A stretch of 7,700 nt of DNA from positions 1 through 7,700 of the forward strand of contig PLSZ01000380.1 of assembly GCA_003164305.1 (NCBI GenBank), in the 5' to 3' direction. The notes under the pieces were generated by a model, which saw only the letters and a program-made list of their open reading frames with translations, was not told the DNA's origin and searched no databases. Within the stretch, counting starts at the first letter, position 1. Every line of letters starts with the position of its first letter. Below, piece after piece: positions 5,893-7,700 of this stretch. A program made the translations under genes and the position numbers. The DNA comes from Acetobacteraceae bacterium (GTDB lineage: Bacteria > Pseudomonadota > Alphaproteobacteria > Acetobacterales > Acetobacteraceae).

Positions 5893-7001
5893 CCCTCACC
5901 ATCACCCTGTCGCGCTACATCGCCAGGCATTTCGTGACCGCGATCTCGGCGGCATGGATCGCCCTGTCCGGCCTCGTCGCCATGTTCGACTTCATCGAAC
6001 TGCTGCGCCGCTCCGCCAGCAAACCGGACGCCACCTTCGCTTTGGTGGGGGAGATCGCGGGCCTGCGCGTGCCCTTCATCATGATCCAGATCCTGCCCTT
6101 CGCGGTGCTGTTGGGCGGATTGCTTTGCTTCTGGCGGCTGACCCGGACGTCGGAGCTGATCGTCGCCCGCGCCGCCGGCGTCTCGGCGTGGGAGTTCCTG
6201 ACGGTGCCGACCCTGTGCGCCCTGCTGATGGGCGGCCTGACGACCGCGGCGCTCAGTCCGCTGTCCTCCGCCATGCTGGCGCGGGCCGAGGCGCTGGAGA
6301 CCACCTATATCCGCACCGGCGGCGGGCCCTTGGCGTTGAACGGGGGCCAACTGTGGCTGCGCCAATCGGATCGGGAACTGTATTCCAAAGGCGTCGCCAT
6401 CATTCACGCCAGCAACGTCGCCTTACGCGGGGAGCAACTGACGACCGGCGCGGTCAGCGTGTTCCGGCTGGATGACAACGACCACCTGCTGTCGCGGATC
6501 GAGGCCAGCAGCGCGCATCTCGGCAACCGGCAATGGGATCTCAGCAACGCGCGCACCATCCGGCCGGACCAGTTGCCGGACGCGCCGAAGGAAATTCGCC
6601 TGCCGACGGATCTGACGGTGACGCGCGTGCAGGACAGCTTCGCATCGCCCGACACATTGTCGGTCTGGGTGCTGCCGGATTTCATCGCGCTACTGGACCG
6701 TTCCGGATTTTCATCGGTCCGGCACCGCCTGCATTTCCATTCTTTGCTGGCGCTGCCTCTGCTGTGCGCGACGATGGCGCTGGTCGCGGCGGGCTTCTCG
6801 ATGCGGCCGACCCGGCGCGGCGGCGTCGCCAAGATGATCGGCGGCGGCGTGTCGGTCGGCTTCATGCTGTTCGTGATCTCCAAGGTCGCCGAAGAATTCG
6901 GCCAGTCCGGCGCCCTTCCCGTTACCCTCGCCGCGTGGGCACCCGCGGCATCCGGGCTCATGCTGGCGGTGGCGCTGCTGTTGCACACGGAAGACGGTTG
7001 A
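5889..7001 (+). CDS. lptG: LPS export ABC transporter permease LptG
   Basis: LptG is the partner of LptF in the LptB2FG lipopolysaccharide extractor of the inner membrane. The 370-residue protein has the family layout: membrane segments at about 14-34, 57-82 and 102-122, a periplasmic jellyroll domain (about 140-275), then membrane segments at about 283-303, 314-334 and 345-365. LTRTSELIVARAAGVSAWEF (84-103) is the LptB-coupling loop, and GFSMRPTRRGG (302-312) is the characteristic sequence after the fourth segment. The start is the GTG at 5889, which overlaps the lptF stop as GTGA, the usual sign of translational coupling. An in-frame ATG at 5844 would add 15 arginine-rich residues inside lptF and is less likely. 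The gene is followed by 317 bases of repeat-bearing DNA before lptD. Confidence 0.94.
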   Translation: MTLTITLSRYIARHFVTAISAAWIALSGLVAMFDFIELLRRSASKPDATFALVGEIAGLRVPFIMIQILPFAVLLGGLLCFWRLTRTSELIVARAAGVSAWEFLTVPTLCALLMGGLTTAALSPLSSAMLARAEALETTYIRTGGGPLALNGGQLWLRQSDRELYSKGVAIIHASNVALRGEQLTTGAVSVFRLDDNDHLLSRIEASSAHLGNRQWDLSNARTIRPDQLPDAPKEIRLPTDLTVTRVQDSFASPDTLSVWVLPDFIALLDRSGFSSVRHRLHFHSLLALPLLCATMALVAAGFSMRPTRRGGVAKMIGGGVSVGFMLFVISKVAEEFGQSGALPVTLAAWAPAASGLMLAVALLLHTEDG

Positions 7002-7131
7002 GCATGAGACGGATAACCCACCGCCGAGCGCCCGCGCCATGGCGCGCCGCTTCCTTATGGACAGCGTCCCGTTGGGCTGATCCACATAGGCATCAGCATA
7101 AGGCTGGCGAAGGCGCGCATCTTCCCCCGCA

Positions 7132-7173
7132 CGTCATCCCCGGGGCCCCAAACGTCATCCCCGGGCCCCCGCA
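7132..7173. repeat. Two 21-bp half-palindrome direct repeats
   Basis: CGTCATCCCCGGG occurs at 7132 and again at 7153, and the related CGTCATCCTCGGG begins the full palindrome at 7174, so the spacing is exactly 21 bp twice. Each of the first two copies has the CGTC tag and left arm of the palindrome but lacks a proper right arm, ending in GCCCC-like sequence. They look like truncated members of the same family. Confidence 0.7.
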
Positions 7174-7280
7174 CGTCATCCTCGGGCTCGACCCGAGGAT
7201 CGGCCCGCCCAGGCACCTTGTCCGACTTTTAACTTTCCTTGGCGTGTCGAGAAATCCTCGGGTCGAGCCCGAGGATGACG
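7174..7280. repeat. Paired REP-like palindromes forming a perfect 27-bp inverted repeat
   Basis: Bases 7174-7200 are the exact reverse complement of 7254-7280, with 53 bases between. Each copy is itself a 9-bp-stem palindrome (ATCCTCGGG, five-base loop, CCCGAGGAT). The GACG tags lie at the outer ends (CGTC at 7174-7177, GACG at 7277-7280). Two inverted REP units form a BIME-like element. The motif, which reads VILGLDPRI in one frame, is familiar from many alphaproteobacterial genomes. In RNA the pair could fold into one long hairpin or two small ones, which might protect or end the lptFG message. The 53-base spacer is richer in A+T than its surroundings. No transposase is present. Confidence 0.85.
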
Positions 7281-7318
7281 GGAAAAGGCTGGTGGCTTGC
7301 CCTGATACCTCTGGGGCC

Positions 7319-7700
7319 ATGCTCCTGAGGGCCATTCTCCTGTGGGCCGCCGCGTTGCTGGCCCTGGCGTCCAACGCCATGGCGCAACTGCCCGCCATCG
7401 GCGCCGGGCCTCCGGTACCCAAGGATGCGCCGGTGACGTTCACGGCCGATCAGGTCGAGTACGACCGGGAACACGCGCTGGTCACCGCGCGCGGTCATGT
7501 CGAGGCATGGCAGGCCGGGCGCATCGTCCGCGCCGATCAGATGACCTTCAATCGGGACACCGGGGTCGTCGTGGCGACCGGCAATGTCGTGCTGACCGAG
7601 GCCGACGGGCAGGTGTTGTTCGCGCAATACGCCGAACTCAGCCGTGACATGAGCCAGGGCATCATGAAGACCGTGCGCGGCGTGCTGGATCACAACGGCA
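7319..7700 (+). CDS. lptD: LPS-assembly protein LptD, N-terminal part (cut by window edge)
   Basis: LptD is the outer-membrane beta-barrel that, plugged by LptE, inserts lipopolysaccharide into the outer leaflet. Only the first 127 codons are present, uninterrupted to the window edge. MLLRAILLWAAALLALASNA is a signal peptide with a likely cleavage at AMA/Q after residue 22. From about residue 39 comes the periplasmic OstA/LptA-like jellyroll domain: VTFTADQVEYDREHALVTARG, then RADQMTFNRDTGVVVATGNV and GQVLFAQYAELSRD. These beta-strand repeats receive LPS from the LptA bridge. LptA and LptC share such repeats, but the gene order after lptFG and the wording of the repeats favour LptD. The ATG at 7319 is the first that includes the full signal peptide. 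The barrel and conserved cysteines lie beyond the window. Confidence 0.88.
   Translation, partial: MLLRAILLWAAALLALASNAMAQLPAIGAGPPVPKDAPVTFTADQVEYDREHALVTARGHVEAWQAGRIVRADQMTFNRDTGVVVATGNVVLTEADGQVLFAQYAELSRDMSQGIMKTVRGVLDHNG

Larger units (their letters stand above)
7002..7318. other. Intergenic region between lptG and lptD, with a palindromic repeat cluster
   Basis: No gene is supported here. The first 110 bases hold nothing I can name. From about 7132 to 7280 the region is filled with half and whole GACG-tagged palindromes, listed separately. The last 38 bases before lptD contain no clear promoter, and only GGGG two bases before the ATG resembles a ribosome-binding site. The gap is unusually long for lptG-lptD, genes often closely spaced in alphaproteobacteria. 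lptD may therefore depend on read-through past the hairpins or on its own promoter. Confidence 0.55.

Noticed and set aside
7174..7280. Small insertion sequence or MITE with 27-bp terminal inverted repeats
   Set aside because: Each arm is itself a tagged palindrome and no target-site duplication is visible at the outer ends, so a paired REP element fits better.
7229..7693. 154-residue minus-strand reading frame across the lptD start
   Set aside because: It is antisense to the LptD signal and jellyroll sequence, and its end reads VILGLDPRIS, the translation of the palindromic repeat and a known source of false gene calls.

Overview
This is a GC-rich window (roughly two-thirds G+C by eye) of an alphaproteobacterial chromosome, most likely Rhodospirillales and possibly Acetobacteraceae. 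The evidence is the '[11 protein letters not shown]' form of PRPP synthetase, the 'LGQHFLLD' form of RsmA, an lptF-lptG-lptD cluster, and short GACG-tagged palindromes of a type widespread in alphaproteobacterial intergenic DNA. The lineage is inferred, since there is no rRNA. Most genes are housekeeping or cell-envelope genes, and no prophage, CRISPR, toxin or transposase gene is visible.

Layout. 1-332: non-coding, with a GACG-tagged palindrome (31-57), a strong GC-rich imperfect hairpin (114-175) and two mutually exclusive stems (218-256). 333-1265 (+): prs. 1266-1549: a weak terminator-like hairpin, then a five-unit, 27-bp imperfect tandem repeat whose last four units each carry a small palindrome. 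1550-2305 (+): a bactofilin with a long proline-rich N-terminal tail and a plausible internal start at 1826. 2306-2350: a short convergent junction. 2351-3559 (-): an orphan periplasmic substrate-binding protein of the branched-chain amino acid type with a Tat-like signal. 3560-3830: intergenic, with a 12-bp palindrome upstream of that gene. 3831-4673 (-): rsmA/ksgA. 4735-5892 (+): lptF, divergent from rsmA. 5889-7001 (+): lptG, overlapping lptF by 4 bases. 7002-7318: intergenic, with 21-bp-spaced half-palindromes and a perfect 27-bp inverted repeat. 7319-7700 (+): 5' part of lptD, cut by the window edge.

How the genes fit. LptF and LptG are the inner-membrane subunits of the LPS exporter and LptD is its outer-membrane translocon, so the right third is an LPS-transport locus. 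RsmA (16S rRNA dimethylation) shares the divergent promoter region with lptF. Prs supplies PRPP for nucleotide, histidine and tryptophan synthesis. The bactofilin is a cytoskeletal polymer. The substrate-binding protein has no permease or ATPase beside it.

I found no new multi-gene system. The signals most worth checking are in the non-coding DNA: the hairpin array before the bactofilin, the palindromes at the two ends of the window whose stems differ by matched changes, and the structured leader of prs.
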